Below, piece after piece: positions 45,301 through 55,886 of a stretch of DNA of 64,000 bases (positions are counted from its first letter, which is position 1; each line of letters begins with the position of its first letter). A program made the position numbers and the translations under genes. This DNA is from Steinernema hermaphroditum (lineage: Eukaryota; Nematoda; Chromadorea; Rhabditida; Steinernematidae). The notes under the pieces were generated by a model that did no database searches, was not told where the DNA came from, and saw nothing but the letters and a program-made list of their open reading frames with translations. Where the stretch lies: contig CM059625.1 in NCBI GenBank assembly GCA_030435675.1, forward strand, positions 14,012,001 through 14,076,000, written 5' to 3'.

Positions 45301-48300
45301 CCTACGAAGCGTCGAGTCCCCAACCTCGATACCCTTCGTCCGAAGCGTCAGCTCTTCAGACAGGGAATCTGTCTATATGTCTCGATGCCCTACCTCCGAT
45401 GCGTCGAGTCCCCAACCTCGATCACCCTTCGTCCGAAGCGTCAGCTATTCAGACAGGGAATCTGTCTATATGTCTCGATGCCCTACCTCCGAAGCGTCGA
45501 GTCCCCAACCTCGATACCCTTCGTCCGAAGCGTCAGCTCTTCAGACAGGGAATCTGTCTATATGTCTCGATGCCCTACCTCCGATGCGTCGAGTCCCCAA
45601 CCTCGATACCCTTCGTCCGAAGCGTCAGCTCTTCAGACAGGGAATCTGTCTATATGTCTCGATGCCCTACCTCCGAAGCGTCGAGTCCCCAACCTCGATG
45701 CCCTTCGTCCGAAGCGTCAGCTATTCAGACAGGGAATCTGTCTATATGTCTCGATGCCCTACCTCCGATGCGTCGAGCTCCCCAACCTCGATACCCTTCG
45801 TCCGAAGCGTCAGCTATTCAGACAGGGAATCTGTCTATATGTCTCGATGCCCTACCTCCGAAGCGTCGAGTCCCCAACCTCGATACCCTTCGTCCGAAGC
45901 GTCAGCTCTTCAGACAGGGAATCTGTCTATATGTCTCGATGCCCTACCTCCGAAGCGTCGAGTCCCCAACCTCGATGCCCTACCCTCGAAGCGTCAGCTC
46001 TTCAGACAGGGAATCTGTCTATATGTCTCGATGCCCTACCTCCGATGCCTCGAGTCCCCAACCTCGACACGCTTCGTCCGAAGCGTCAGCTATTCAGACA
46101 GGGAATCTGTCTATATGTCTCGATGCCCTACCTCCGATGCGTCGAGTCCCCAACCTCGATGCCCTACCTTCGAAGCGTCAGCTCTTCAGACAGGGAATCT
46201 GTCTATATGTCTCGATGCCCTACCTTCGAAGCGTCGAGTCCCCAACCTCGATACCCTTCGTCCGAAGCGTCAGCTCTTCAGACAGGGAATCTGTCTATAT
46301 GTCTCGATGCCCTACCTACGAAGCGTCGAGTCCCCAACCTCGATACCCTTCGTCCGAAGCGTCAGCTCTTCAGACAGGGAATCTGTCTATATGTCTCGAT
46401 GCTCTACCTCCGATACGTCGAGTCCCCAACCTCGATGCCCTACCTCCGAAGCGTCGAGTCCCCAACCTCGATACCCTTCGTCCGAAGCGTCAGCTCTTCA
46501 GACAGGGAATCTGTCTATATGTCTCGATGCCCTACCTCCGATGCGTCGAGCCCCCAACCTCGATGCCCTACCTTCGAAGCGTCGAGTCCCCAACCTCGAT
46601 ACCCTTCGTCCGAAGCGTCAGCTCTTCAGACAGGGAATCTGTCTATATGTCTCGATGCCCTACCTCCGATGCCTCGAGTCGCCAACCTCGACACGCTTCG
46701 TCCGAAGCGTCAGCTATTCAGACAGGGAATCTGTCTATATGTCTCGATGCCCTACCTCCGAAGCGTCCCGAGTCCCCAACCTCGATGCCCTACCTCCGAT
46801 ACCCTTCGTCCGAAGCGTCAGCTCTTCAGACAGGGAATCTGTCTATATGTCTCGATGCCCTACCTACGAAGCGTCGAGTCCCCAACCTCGATACCCTTCG
46901 TCCGAAGCGTCAGCTATTCAGACAGGGAATCTGTCTATATGTCTCGATGCCCTACCTCCGATTCGTCGAGTCCCCAACCTCGATACCCTTCGTCCGAAGC
47001 GTCAGCTATTCAGACAGGGAATCTGTCTATATGTCTCGATGCCCTACCTCCGATGCGTCGAGTCCCCAACCTCGATCCCGAAGCGTCAGCTTTCAGACAG
47101 GGAATCTGTCTATATGTCTCGATGCCCTACCTCCGAAGCGTGCCTCGAGTCCCCAACCTCGATCCTTCGTCCGAAGCGTCAGCTCTTCAGACAGGGAATC
47201 TGTCTATATGTCTCGATGCCCTACCTCCGATGCCTCGAGTCCCCAACCTCGACACCCTTCGTCCGAAGCGTCAGCTATTCAGACAGGGAATCTGTCTATA
47301 TGTCTCGATGCCCTACCTCCGAGTCCCCAACCTCGATGCCCTACCTTCGAAGCGTCGAGTCCCCAACCTCGATGCCCTTCGTCCGAAGCGTCAGCTATTC
47401 AGACAGGGAATCTGTCTATATGTCTCGATGCCCTACCTCCGATACGTCGAGTCCCCAACCTCGATGCCCTACTTTCGAAGCGTCGAGTCCCCAACCTCGA
47501 TACCCTTCGTCCGAAGCGTCAGCTATTCAGACAGGGAATCTGTCTATATGTCTCGATGCCCTACCTCCGAAGCGTCGAGTCCCCAACCTCGATGCCCTTC
47601 GTCCGAAGCGTCAGCTCTTCAGACAGGGAATCTGTCTATATGTCTCGATGCCCTACCTCCGAAGCGTCGAGTCCCCAACCTCGATACCCTTCGTCCGAAG
47701 CGTCAGCTCTTCAGACAGGGAATCTGTCTATATGTCTCGATGCCCTACCTCCGATGCCTCGAGTCCCCAACCTCGATACCCTTCGTCCGAAGCGTCAGCT
47801 CTTCAGACAGGGAATCTGTCTATATGTCTCGATGCCCTACCTCCGAAGCGTCGAGTCCCCAACCTCGACACCCTTCGTCCGAAGCGTCAGCTATTCAGAC
47901 AGGGAATCTGTCTATATGTCTCGATGCCCTACCTCCGATGCGTCGAGTCCCCAACCTCGACACGCCCTTCGTCCGAAGCGTCAGCTATTCAGACAGGGAA
48001 TCTGTCTATATGTCTCGATGCCCTACCTCCAATGCGTCGAGCCCCCAACCTCCATGCCCTACCTTCGAAGCGTCGAGTCCCCAACCTCGATACCCTTCGT
48101 CCGAAGCGTCAGCTATTCAGACAGGGAATCTGTCTATATGTCTCGATGCCCTACCTCCGATGCGTCGAGCCCCCACCCTCGATGCCCTACCTTCGAAGCG
48201 TCGAGTCCCCAACCTCGATACCCTTCGTCCGAAGCGTCAGCTCTTCAGACAGGGAATCTGTCTATATGTCTCGATGCCCTACCTCCGATGCGTCGAGTCC

Positions 48301-49951
48301 CCAACCTCGATACCCTTCGTCCGAAGCGTCAGCTATTCAGACAGGGAATCTGTCTATATGTCTCGATGCCCTACCTCCGATGCGTCGAGTCCCCAACCTC
48401 GATACCCTTCGTCCGAAGCGTCAGCTCTTCAGACAGGGAATCTGTCTATATGTCTCGATGCCCTACCTCCGATGCCTCGAGTCCCCAACCTCGACACGCT
48501 TCGTCCGAAGCGTCAGCTATTCAGACAGGGAATCTGTCTATATGTCTCGATGCCCTACCTCCGATACGTCGAGTCCCCAACCTCGATGCCCTACCTTCGA
48601 AGCGTCGAGTCCCCAACTCACACGATACCTCGTCCGAAGCGTCAGCTCTTCAGACAGGGAATCTGTCTATATGTCTCGATGCCCTACCTCCGATGCGTCG
48701 AGCCCCCAACCTCGATGCCCTACCTTCGAAGCGTCGAGTCCCCAACCTCGATACCCTTCGTCCGAAGCGTCAGCTCTTCAGACAGGGAATCTGTCTATAT
48801 GTCTCGATGCCCTACCTCCGAAGCGTCGAGTCCCCAACCTCGATGCCCTTCGTCCGAAGCGTCAGCTATTCAGACAGGGAATCTGTCTATATGTCTCGAT
48901 GCCCTACCTTCCGAAGCGTCGAGTCCCCAACCTCGATGCCCTTCGTCCGAAGCGTCAGCTATTCAGACAGGGAATCTGTCTATATGTCTCGATGCCCTAC
49001 CTTTTCGAAGCGTCGAGTCCCCAACCTCGATGCCCTTCGTCCGAAGCGTCAGCTATTCAGACAGGGAATCTGTCTATATGTCTCGATGCCCTACCTCCGA
49101 TGCGTCGAGCCCCCAACCTCCATGCCCTACCTCCGAAGCATCGAGTCCCCAACCTCGACACGCTTCGTCCGAAGCGTCAGCTATTCAGACAGGGAATCTG
49201 TCTATATGTCTCGATGCCCTACCTCCGATGCCTCGAGTCCCCAACCTCGACACGCTTCGTCCGAAGCGTCAGCTATTCAGACAGGGAATCTGTCTATATG
49301 TCTCGATGCCCTACCTCCGAAACGTCGAGTCCCCAACCTCGATACCCTTCGTCCGAAGCGTCAGCTCTTCAGACAGGGAATCTGTCTATATGTCTCGATG
49401 CCCTACCTCCGATGCCTCGAGTCGCCAACCTCGACACGCTTCGTCCGAAGCGTCAGCTATTCAGACAGGGAATCTGTCTATATGTCTCGATGCCCTACCT
49501 TCGATGCGTCGAGTCCCCAACCTCGATGCCCTTCGTCCGAAGCGTCAGCTCTTCAGACAGGGAATCTGTCTATATGTCTCGATGCCCTACCTCCGATGCG
49601 TCGAGTCCCCAACCTCGATACCCTTCGTCCGAAGCGTCAGCTCTTCAGACAGGGAATCTGTCTATATGTCTCGATGCCCTACCTCCGATGCGTCAGGTCC
49701 CCAACCTCGATGCCCTACCTTCGAAGCGTCGAGTCCCCAACCTCGATACCCTTCGTCCGAAGCGTCAGCTCTTCAGACAGGGAATCTGTCTATATGTCTC
49801 GATGCCCTACCTCCGATGCCTCGAGTCGCCAACCTCGACACGCTTCGTCCGAAGCGTCAGCTATTCAGACAGGGAATCTGTCTATATGTCTCGATGCCCT
49901 ACCTCCGATGCGTCGAGTCCCCAACCTCGATGCCCTACTTCCGAAGCGTCA
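21326..49951 (+). repeat. Giant 92-bp satellite, block 1
   Basis: Head-to-tail, single-orientation satellite. The basic unit of 92 bp is a 36-bp module (CGATGCCCTNCNTNNGAAGC, then GTCGAGTCCCCAACCT) plus a 56-bp module (CGATACCCTTCGTCCGAAGC, GTCAGCTCTTCAGACAGGGA, ATCTGTCTATATGTCT). Extra 36-bp modules give 128- and 164-bp units. The first 23 bases of the 56-bp module are a diverged copy of the start of the 36-bp module. Roughly 270 units fit in this block. From 21.3 to about 27.4 kb most units carry CCTCTGAAGCG (with a TGA). From about 27.4 kb they carry CTACCTCCGAAGCG or CTACCTCCGATGCG, and a CAGCTATTCAG variant appears from about 28.9 kb. Truncated or scrambled units are scattered. There is no gene, and no spacers as in CRISPR. 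Confidence 0.98.
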
Positions 49952-50451
49952 NNNNNNNNNNNNNNNNNNNNNNNNNNNNNNNNNNNNNNNNNNNNNNNNN
50001 NNNNNNNNNNNNNNNNNNNNNNNNNNNNNNNNNNNNNNNNNNNNNNNNNNNNNNNNNNNNNNNNNNNNNNNNNNNNNNNNNNNNNNNNNNNNNNNNNNNN
50101 NNNNNNNNNNNNNNNNNNNNNNNNNNNNNNNNNNNNNNNNNNNNNNNNNNNNNNNNNNNNNNNNNNNNNNNNNNNNNNNNNNNNNNNNNNNNNNNNNNNN
50201 NNNNNNNNNNNNNNNNNNNNNNNNNNNNNNNNNNNNNNNNNNNNNNNNNNNNNNNNNNNNNNNNNNNNNNNNNNNNNNNNNNNNNNNNNNNNNNNNNNNN
50301 NNNNNNNNNNNNNNNNNNNNNNNNNNNNNNNNNNNNNNNNNNNNNNNNNNNNNNNNNNNNNNNNNNNNNNNNNNNNNNNNNNNNNNNNNNNNNNNNNNNN
50401 NNNNNNNNNNNNNNNNNNNNNNNNNNNNNNNNNNNNNNNNNNNNNNNNNNN
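49952..50451. other. Assembly gap, 500 N
   Basis: Exactly 500 N, the conventional size for a gap of unknown length. Left flank is satellite; right flank is the middle of a BEL/Pao polyprotein. The missing DNA should therefore include the rest of that element and more satellite, well over 500 bp. Confidence 0.98.
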
Positions 50452-53008
50452 GTCCTTGATGAATAGAATCATTCAGCGAGGGGGCGCCTTTGAAGTGGGC
50501 GGATGCGTCGAATACAATCCTGACTTTGGTTGTATTTTTCTGGGGCGTGATCACCGGCTGATGAGCCAAATAATGCACGATTGAGCGATCCGAGTCGGGC
50601 TTCTTATCCAAATCAACTTCTTCGATAACTCCTTTGTCAAGTTGATCAGCAAAAATTTGCTTGTACTGGGATATGGTCCACTCGTCGGATCCATATTGCT
50701 TCATGACTGATTTGAGACGTCGAATCGCTATCGCCCAGTTTGTAGGGATCGTTCTTTGTTCTTCCTTCCATGGGAACCTGACGTAATAGCCGTCCTCTTT
50801 TTTCTTGATCGTTCTCCGAAAGTTCTTCATTACGTCTCTTTCAACTTTTGCTTTTTCTTCTGCTGATGATCCTCCGAACTCTTCAAGTTCTGCGTCTTCT
50901 TTCCACTCGTTAGCCATCTCTTTCATTGTTTCCTGATACAACTTTTCTTCTCTTGCTTCAATCTGCTCCTTCTCCATCTCTGCTACATTACAAACGATCA
51001 TATTGTCGCTTTCTAAGTTCCTTGAATCGTATTTCCCGGTGACCATGGCTCCAAACGATGTAGGAATAACGTAGAGACCTGATGGTAGTTTTGTCGGTTT
51101 CTCCAAAATGAATTCCCAGCAATAGTCTGTCCCAATCAACAAGTCGGGGTTCTTCATCTTCTGTTGCTTCTTCTTGTTTTCCGACAACTCTAATTTTAGA
51201 TCTTGTATGAATTTAGAATCCTTCTCGCTAATTGAAGGTCGAGAGATCCCGTTTGCTACTATCGTACGCTTCTCTACAGCTTCCATTGTAATCTTCATTC
51301 CGCTTGACGTCATGAGGTCTATGTGTTTCACTTCGCAAGATTCTCGAACCGGAGATAACTGCCCAAACGTTTGAACTGTTGTAGTAATCTTCCCTACAGT
51401 TGGTAAGTTGTATTTCGAAGCTGCCTTCTCCGACACGTAAGTCTTGTTGGATCCAGAGTCCAATATCAAGGTGATTGACTCGTATTTCCGTAACTCAGCG
51501 TTGTAGATCATGGCTTGGCCCGACAGAACGTATGATTGACTTCCTGTACTCTTCAGACTGATTGAATTATCCGATTGGTTCGCGCAGAGCACATGTAGCG
51601 ATTCCGTTGGTTTAGAAGGATTACTCCGATTCTGTCCATAAGTACTACGATTCTGGTAATTCGATCCGCGTGAGTCCGTAGCTTGTTGATTAACTGCCTT
51701 CCCAAAACAGATAGCGATATGGTGATTTCCCGCACATTGTCCACACTTTGGTTGATTGCATTCATTTGTTCTGTGACCCTGCTTTAGACAGCGAAAACAT
51801 CGATTTTCCAGCTTAATCACATTCCGCCGTTCGTCATTTGTTCGATATTTGAAACAGTTCTCCGTCGGATGACCAGCTAGCCCGCATAGATTGCAGGTAA
51901 GTGGAGTCCTGTCTTCCCAGGGTTTGTAAGTGATGCGATCTGTTGCTTGTTGTGGTTCGAACCTGTTGCGTTGAGCGTTAACGTCGCCAAATTTGGGATG
52001 TCCGTTTCGTTCCGTGAGACTGATCCGTTCTGTTCTCATGTTTATTTCTTGCTCTGTTCGTTGTTGTCGCAAGAGCTTCATTAGAATCTCCTCCAGCTGT
52101 TCGATAAGCAAAGTGACGTTGTTCTTGTCGTAACAGTAGTCCTTAGTTAAAATTCGTTGCGTTTGGAATGGAAATTTTTTGACAATCTTTAGCCATGTGT
52201 CACGATTGTCCACTGGCTGATCCGTACGTTTCATTTGATCGTATATTGCGATGATGTCATCAAGAAGTTGTCGCTGGCTTCGAATAGAATTGTCCTTGCA
52301 CGTAAGTTTTGTCATTCGATCGTACAGTACTTCGATGAGTTCTTCGTCGTTCCCAAATCTGTTCTCAAGTATTTGAAGAGCTCGATCATAGTTGTCCGCG
52401 ATAGGTTCAATGTTTTGGATGGCTCGTTTTGCATCTCCTCCGGTTGATAACAACAACTGATTGAATCGATAAGTTTTCGAAAATCGGTCCTTATGATAAT
52501 TGTCCTTAAACATAATCATGAATCGCCTGAAGTCCCATACGTCTCCGTAAAATTTCGGGATTTGTGTAACCGGAGGATCCCTGTCCTTGTCATCATATTT
52601 AGACTCCTGTTTCGTTTGCTGTTTAGGTTTCCTTATCGACGTCAGCGTCTCCAATTCCGTACTCATATCTCGTAAGTCTTCTTCAGCATCTGTGAGACGA
52701 TCAATAATCAATTCTGTTTCAGCAGTGATTGAGGCGAAATCAACTGATGCCTTCTCATCGTTATCCAGTTTTGCAAAAGCTTCCGTAAAATCCGTGTACA
52801 CTTCATCAAGTTGCTTTAGATATTCACTGATTCTTTTCTGAGCTGCTTTCACATTCAAGAGTTTGCTTTCGCTGTCTTCCGGCCATTCAATCCTTTCATC
52901 GCTAAACTTTTCCAAGTACTTCTCCGCTCTATCTCCGCGGCGTCGAAGTGCGTTGATTTGTTTCTGCAAAAGAGTTCCGTGAAATTCCTTACCGTGATCT
53001 CCGTCCAT
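50452..53008 (-). CDS. BEL/Pao Gag-Pol polyprotein, partial (852 residues visible)
   Basis: The ATG at 53006-53008 is chosen because the frame above it has only a TTG. Residues about 1-130 form a charged, helical region. About 150-310 is a DUF1759-type Gag segment (IPKFYGDVWDFRRFMIMFKD, ALQILENRFGND). Zinc knuckles follow: CNLCGLAGHPTENC at about 372, CFRCLKQGHRTNEC at about 404, and a third CX2CX4HX4C-like cluster at about 422. The aspartic protease loop LILDSGSNKTYVS is at about 514. The reverse transcriptase lead-in TKVRIVFDASA is at about 827, followed by PSLNDSIHQG just before the gap. The frame is uninterrupted over 2.5 kb, unlike almost every other coding piece in the window, so the insertion is young. 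Catalytic RT residues are not visible. The protein packages and copies the element's RNA in the cytoplasm. Confidence 0.92.
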
Positions 53009-53125
53009 AGTTAACAACAATTGGTAAGAGTCGTGAATCCGACCGATAAATCCGAAACGATAAATTCAAAGTGTGATGTGGTCCGAGAAAGGTCTAGCCG
53101 ATGCACCATAAAACGGCTGGCTATC

Positions 53126-53517
53126 CGCTGCCAAAGGTAATCCGGTGGTAGTAAATCCGTAAACCGTGCTCGCCAAATCCGATCGTAGAGAGTCCTAGAT
53201 CGGGCCACGCGGGACAATCGGTCCGTAATAAACCGCCGCTCGTTGTATTAGCCAAATACAACGGTAATCCGTAGAAACACTCGCTCCTCAAGCTCGCAGT
53301 GACCCGAATGTCGCTGCTTATTGAATCCGCGAAGTGTAGAAGAAGACGAGGCACACTGACGGCTGTTCTTTATTCACCGATCAGAGGCACAAGACGACAA
53401 ACGATGACACAACTGCACAGAGCGACCGACCCGCAGGTGGTACGCACACAAAAAGCCTCGATGATGGTCTGCAACTGCCGTTCGCGATGCTGTCTAGACT
53501 GGAGAGGATCTTCTAGA
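53126..53517 (-). repeat. LTR of the BEL/Pao element (5' LTR for the minus strand)
   Basis: Shares with 55466-55794 a long segment beginning CGCTGCCAAAGGTAATCCGG and ending GAGAGGATCTTCTAGA. It lies upstream of Gag at the distance expected of a 5' LTR plus leader (118 bp between it and the ATG). Terminal dinucleotides and primer-binding site could not be assigned with confidence. Confidence 0.7.
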
Positions 53518-55465
53518 AGACAGGGAATCTGTCTATATGTCTCGATGCCCTTCCTCTGAAGCGTCGAGTCCCCAACCTCGATACCCTTCGTCCGAAGCGT
53601 CAGCTCTTCAGACAGGGAATCTGTCTATATGTCTCGATGCCCTTCCTCCGAAGAGTCGAGTCCCCAACCTCGATACCCTTCGTCCGAAGCGTCAGCTCTT
53701 CAGACAGGGAATCTGTCTATATGTCTCGATGCCCTACTTTCGAAGCGTCGAGTCCCCAACCTCGATGCGCTTCGTCCGAAGCGTCAGCTCTTCAGACAGG
53801 GAATCTGTCTATATGTCTCGATGCCCTACTTTCGAAGCGTCGAGTCCCCAACCTCGATACCCTTCGTCCGAAGCGTCAGCTCTTCAGACAGGGAATCTGT
53901 CTATATGTCTCGATGCCCTTCCTCCGAAGAGTCGAGTCCCCAACCTCGATACCCTTCGTCCGAAGCGTCAGCTCTTCAGACAGGGAATCTGTCTATATGT
54001 CTCGATGCCCTTCCTCCGAAGAGTCGAGTCCCCAACCTCGATACCCTTCGTCCGAAGCGTCAGCTCTTCAGACAGGGAATCTGTCTATATGTCTCGATGC
54101 CCTTCCTCCGAAGAGTCGAGTCCCCAACCTCGATACCCTTCGTCCGAAGCGTCAGCTCTTCAGACAGGGAATCTGTCTATATGTCTCGATGCCCTTCCTC
54201 TGAAGCGTCGAGTCCCCAACCTCGATACCCTTCGTCCGAAGCGTCAGCTCTTCAGACAGGGAATCTGTCTATATGTCTCGATGCCCTTCCTCCGAAGAGT
54301 CGAGTCCCCAACCTCGATACCCTTCGTCCGAAGCGTCAGCTCTTCAGACAGGGAATCTGTCTATATGTCTCGATGCCCTACCTTCGAAGCGTCGAGTCCC
54401 CAACCTCGATGCGCTTCGTCCGAAGCGTCAGCTCTTCAGACAGGGAATCTGTCTATATGTCTCGATGCCCTACCTTCGAAGCGTCGAGTCCCCAACCTCG
54501 ATACCCTTCGTCCGAAGCGTCAGCTCTTCAGACAGGGAATCTGTCTATATGTCTCGATGCCCTTCCTCCGAAGAGTCGAGTCCCCAACCTCGATACCCTT
54601 CGTCCGAAGCGTCAGCTCTTCAGACAGGGAATCTGTCTATATGTCTCGATGCCCTTCCTCCGAAGAGTCGAGTCCCCAACCTCGATACCCTTCGTCCGAA
54701 GCGTCAGCTCTTCAGACAGGGAATCTGTCTATATGTCTCGATGCCCTTCCTCCGAAGAGTCGAGTCCCCAACCTCGATACCCTTCGTCCGAAGCGTCAGC
54801 TCTTCAGACAGGGAATCTGTCTATATGTCTCGATGCCCTTCCTCCGAAGCGTCGAGTCCCCAACCTCGATACCCTTCGTCCGAAGCGTCAGCTCTTCAGA
54901 CAGGGAATCTGTCTATATGTCTCGATGCCCTTCCTCTGAAGCGTCGAGTCCCCAACCTCGATGCCCTACTTTCGAAGCGTCAGCTCTTCAGACAGGGAAT
55001 CTGTCTATATGTCTCGATGCCCTTCCTCCGAAGAGTCGAGTCCCCAACCTCGATACCCTTCGTCCGAAGCGTCAGCTCTTCAGACAGGGAATCTGTCTAT
55101 ATGTCTCGATGCCCTTCCTCCGAAGCGTCGAGTCCCCAACCTCGATACCCTTCGTCCGAAGCGTCAGCTCTTCAGACAGGGAATCTGTCTATATGTCTCG
55201 ATGCCCTTCCTCCGAAGAGTCGAGTCCCCAACCTCGATGCTCTTCGTCCGAAGCGTCAGCTCTTCAGACAGGGAATCTGTCTATATGTCTCGATGCCCTT
55301 CCTCCGAAGCGTCGAGTCCCCAACCTCGATGCCCTTCGTCCGAAGCGTCGAGTCCCCAACCTCGATGCCCTACTTTCGAAGCGTCAGCTCATCAGACAGG
55401 GAATCTGTCTATATGTCTCGATGCCCTACTTTCGAAGCGTCGAGCCCCCAACCTTGAGCCCCCAA
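53518..55465 (+). repeat. 92-bp satellite, block 2
   Basis: Same satellite, same orientation, about 20 units, between the BEL/Pao LTR and the second LTR-like fragment. It is dominated by a private variant, TTCCTCCGAAGAGTCGAGTC (GAAGAG instead of GAAGCG), rare elsewhere. Most units are 92 bp. Because this variant also lacks TGA, the plus strand is open in long overlapping frames. Confidence 0.97.
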
Positions 55466-55794
55466 CGCTGCCAAAGGTAATCCGGTGGTAGTAAATCCGT
55501 AAACCGTGCTCGCCAAATCCGATCGTAGAGAGTCCTAGATCGGGCCACGCGGGACAATCGGTCCGTTAACGCGCTCGTGTTTGCCATCACGGTAATCCGT
55601 GAAACACTCGCTCCTCAAGCTCGAGTGCCCGAATGTCGTGCTTTTGTCCGAAGTGTGGAGCAGGCTGGGCTGTCTTTTTCCCGATCGCCAGCGCACTGCC
55701 CTCCGAGCGCCGACCCGCAGGTGTACACACAAAGCCTCGATATGTCTGCGATGCCCTTCGCGATGCTGTCTAGACTGGAGAGGATCTTCTAGAC
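55466..55794 (-). repeat. Second LTR-like fragment (solo LTR)
   Basis: Homologous to the BEL/Pao LTR at 53126-53517. The first 100 bases are almost identical, and the rest has several small deletions. No internal element sequence adjoins it, so it fits a solo LTR left by recombination, or a fragment of another insertion. It contains TATGTCTGCGATGCCCTTC (55741-55759), nearly identical to part of the satellite unit. Confidence 0.8.
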
Positions 55795-55886
55795 GGTTCC
55801 GTTGATGGTCGTTCAGACAGTTCTTGTAGACAGTAGACAGTGTTCTGCAGAATCGGAGAGAAAAATGGTCGTCGATGACTGGCTGC
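55795..55886. other. Non-satellite spacer next to the solo LTR
   Basis: Unique-looking sequence with GTTCAGACAG and repeated TAGACAG motifs (55811-55845) that recall the CTTCAGACAGGG..CTGTCTATA part of the satellite. It could be extra LTR sequence missing from the other copy. Confidence 0.4.

Larger units (their letters stand above)
50452..53517 (-). mobile_element. BEL/Pao LTR retrotransposon inserted in the satellite, truncated by the gap
   Basis: Minus-strand element consisting of an LTR-like segment (53126-53517), a short leader, and a gag-pol reading frame from 53008 to the gap. Satellite borders it directly on the right at 53518, where AGACAGGGAATCTGTCT resumes mid-unit. Reverse transcriptase core, RNase H, integrase and the 3' LTR are not in the sequence and presumably lie in the gap. 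The right edge lacks a clear TG/CA terminus and target-site duplication, so the LTR may be cut short there. Confidence 0.85.

Noticed and set aside
27278..50466. Reading frames of up to 4776 codons on the plus strand in all three frames
   Set aside because: They follow the satellite unit, which simply lacks plus-strand stops. The frames overlap each other, run through the N gap, and encode only the repeat in rotating frames. Not annotated as genes.
49882..50472. Open frames translated across the N gap
   Set aside because: The middle is unknown sequence. The left part is antisense satellite and the right part belongs to the BEL/Pao polyprotein strand or its complement.
55466..55794. Second full BEL/Pao element
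   Set aside because: Only LTR-like sequence is present; no gag or pol sequence adjoins it.
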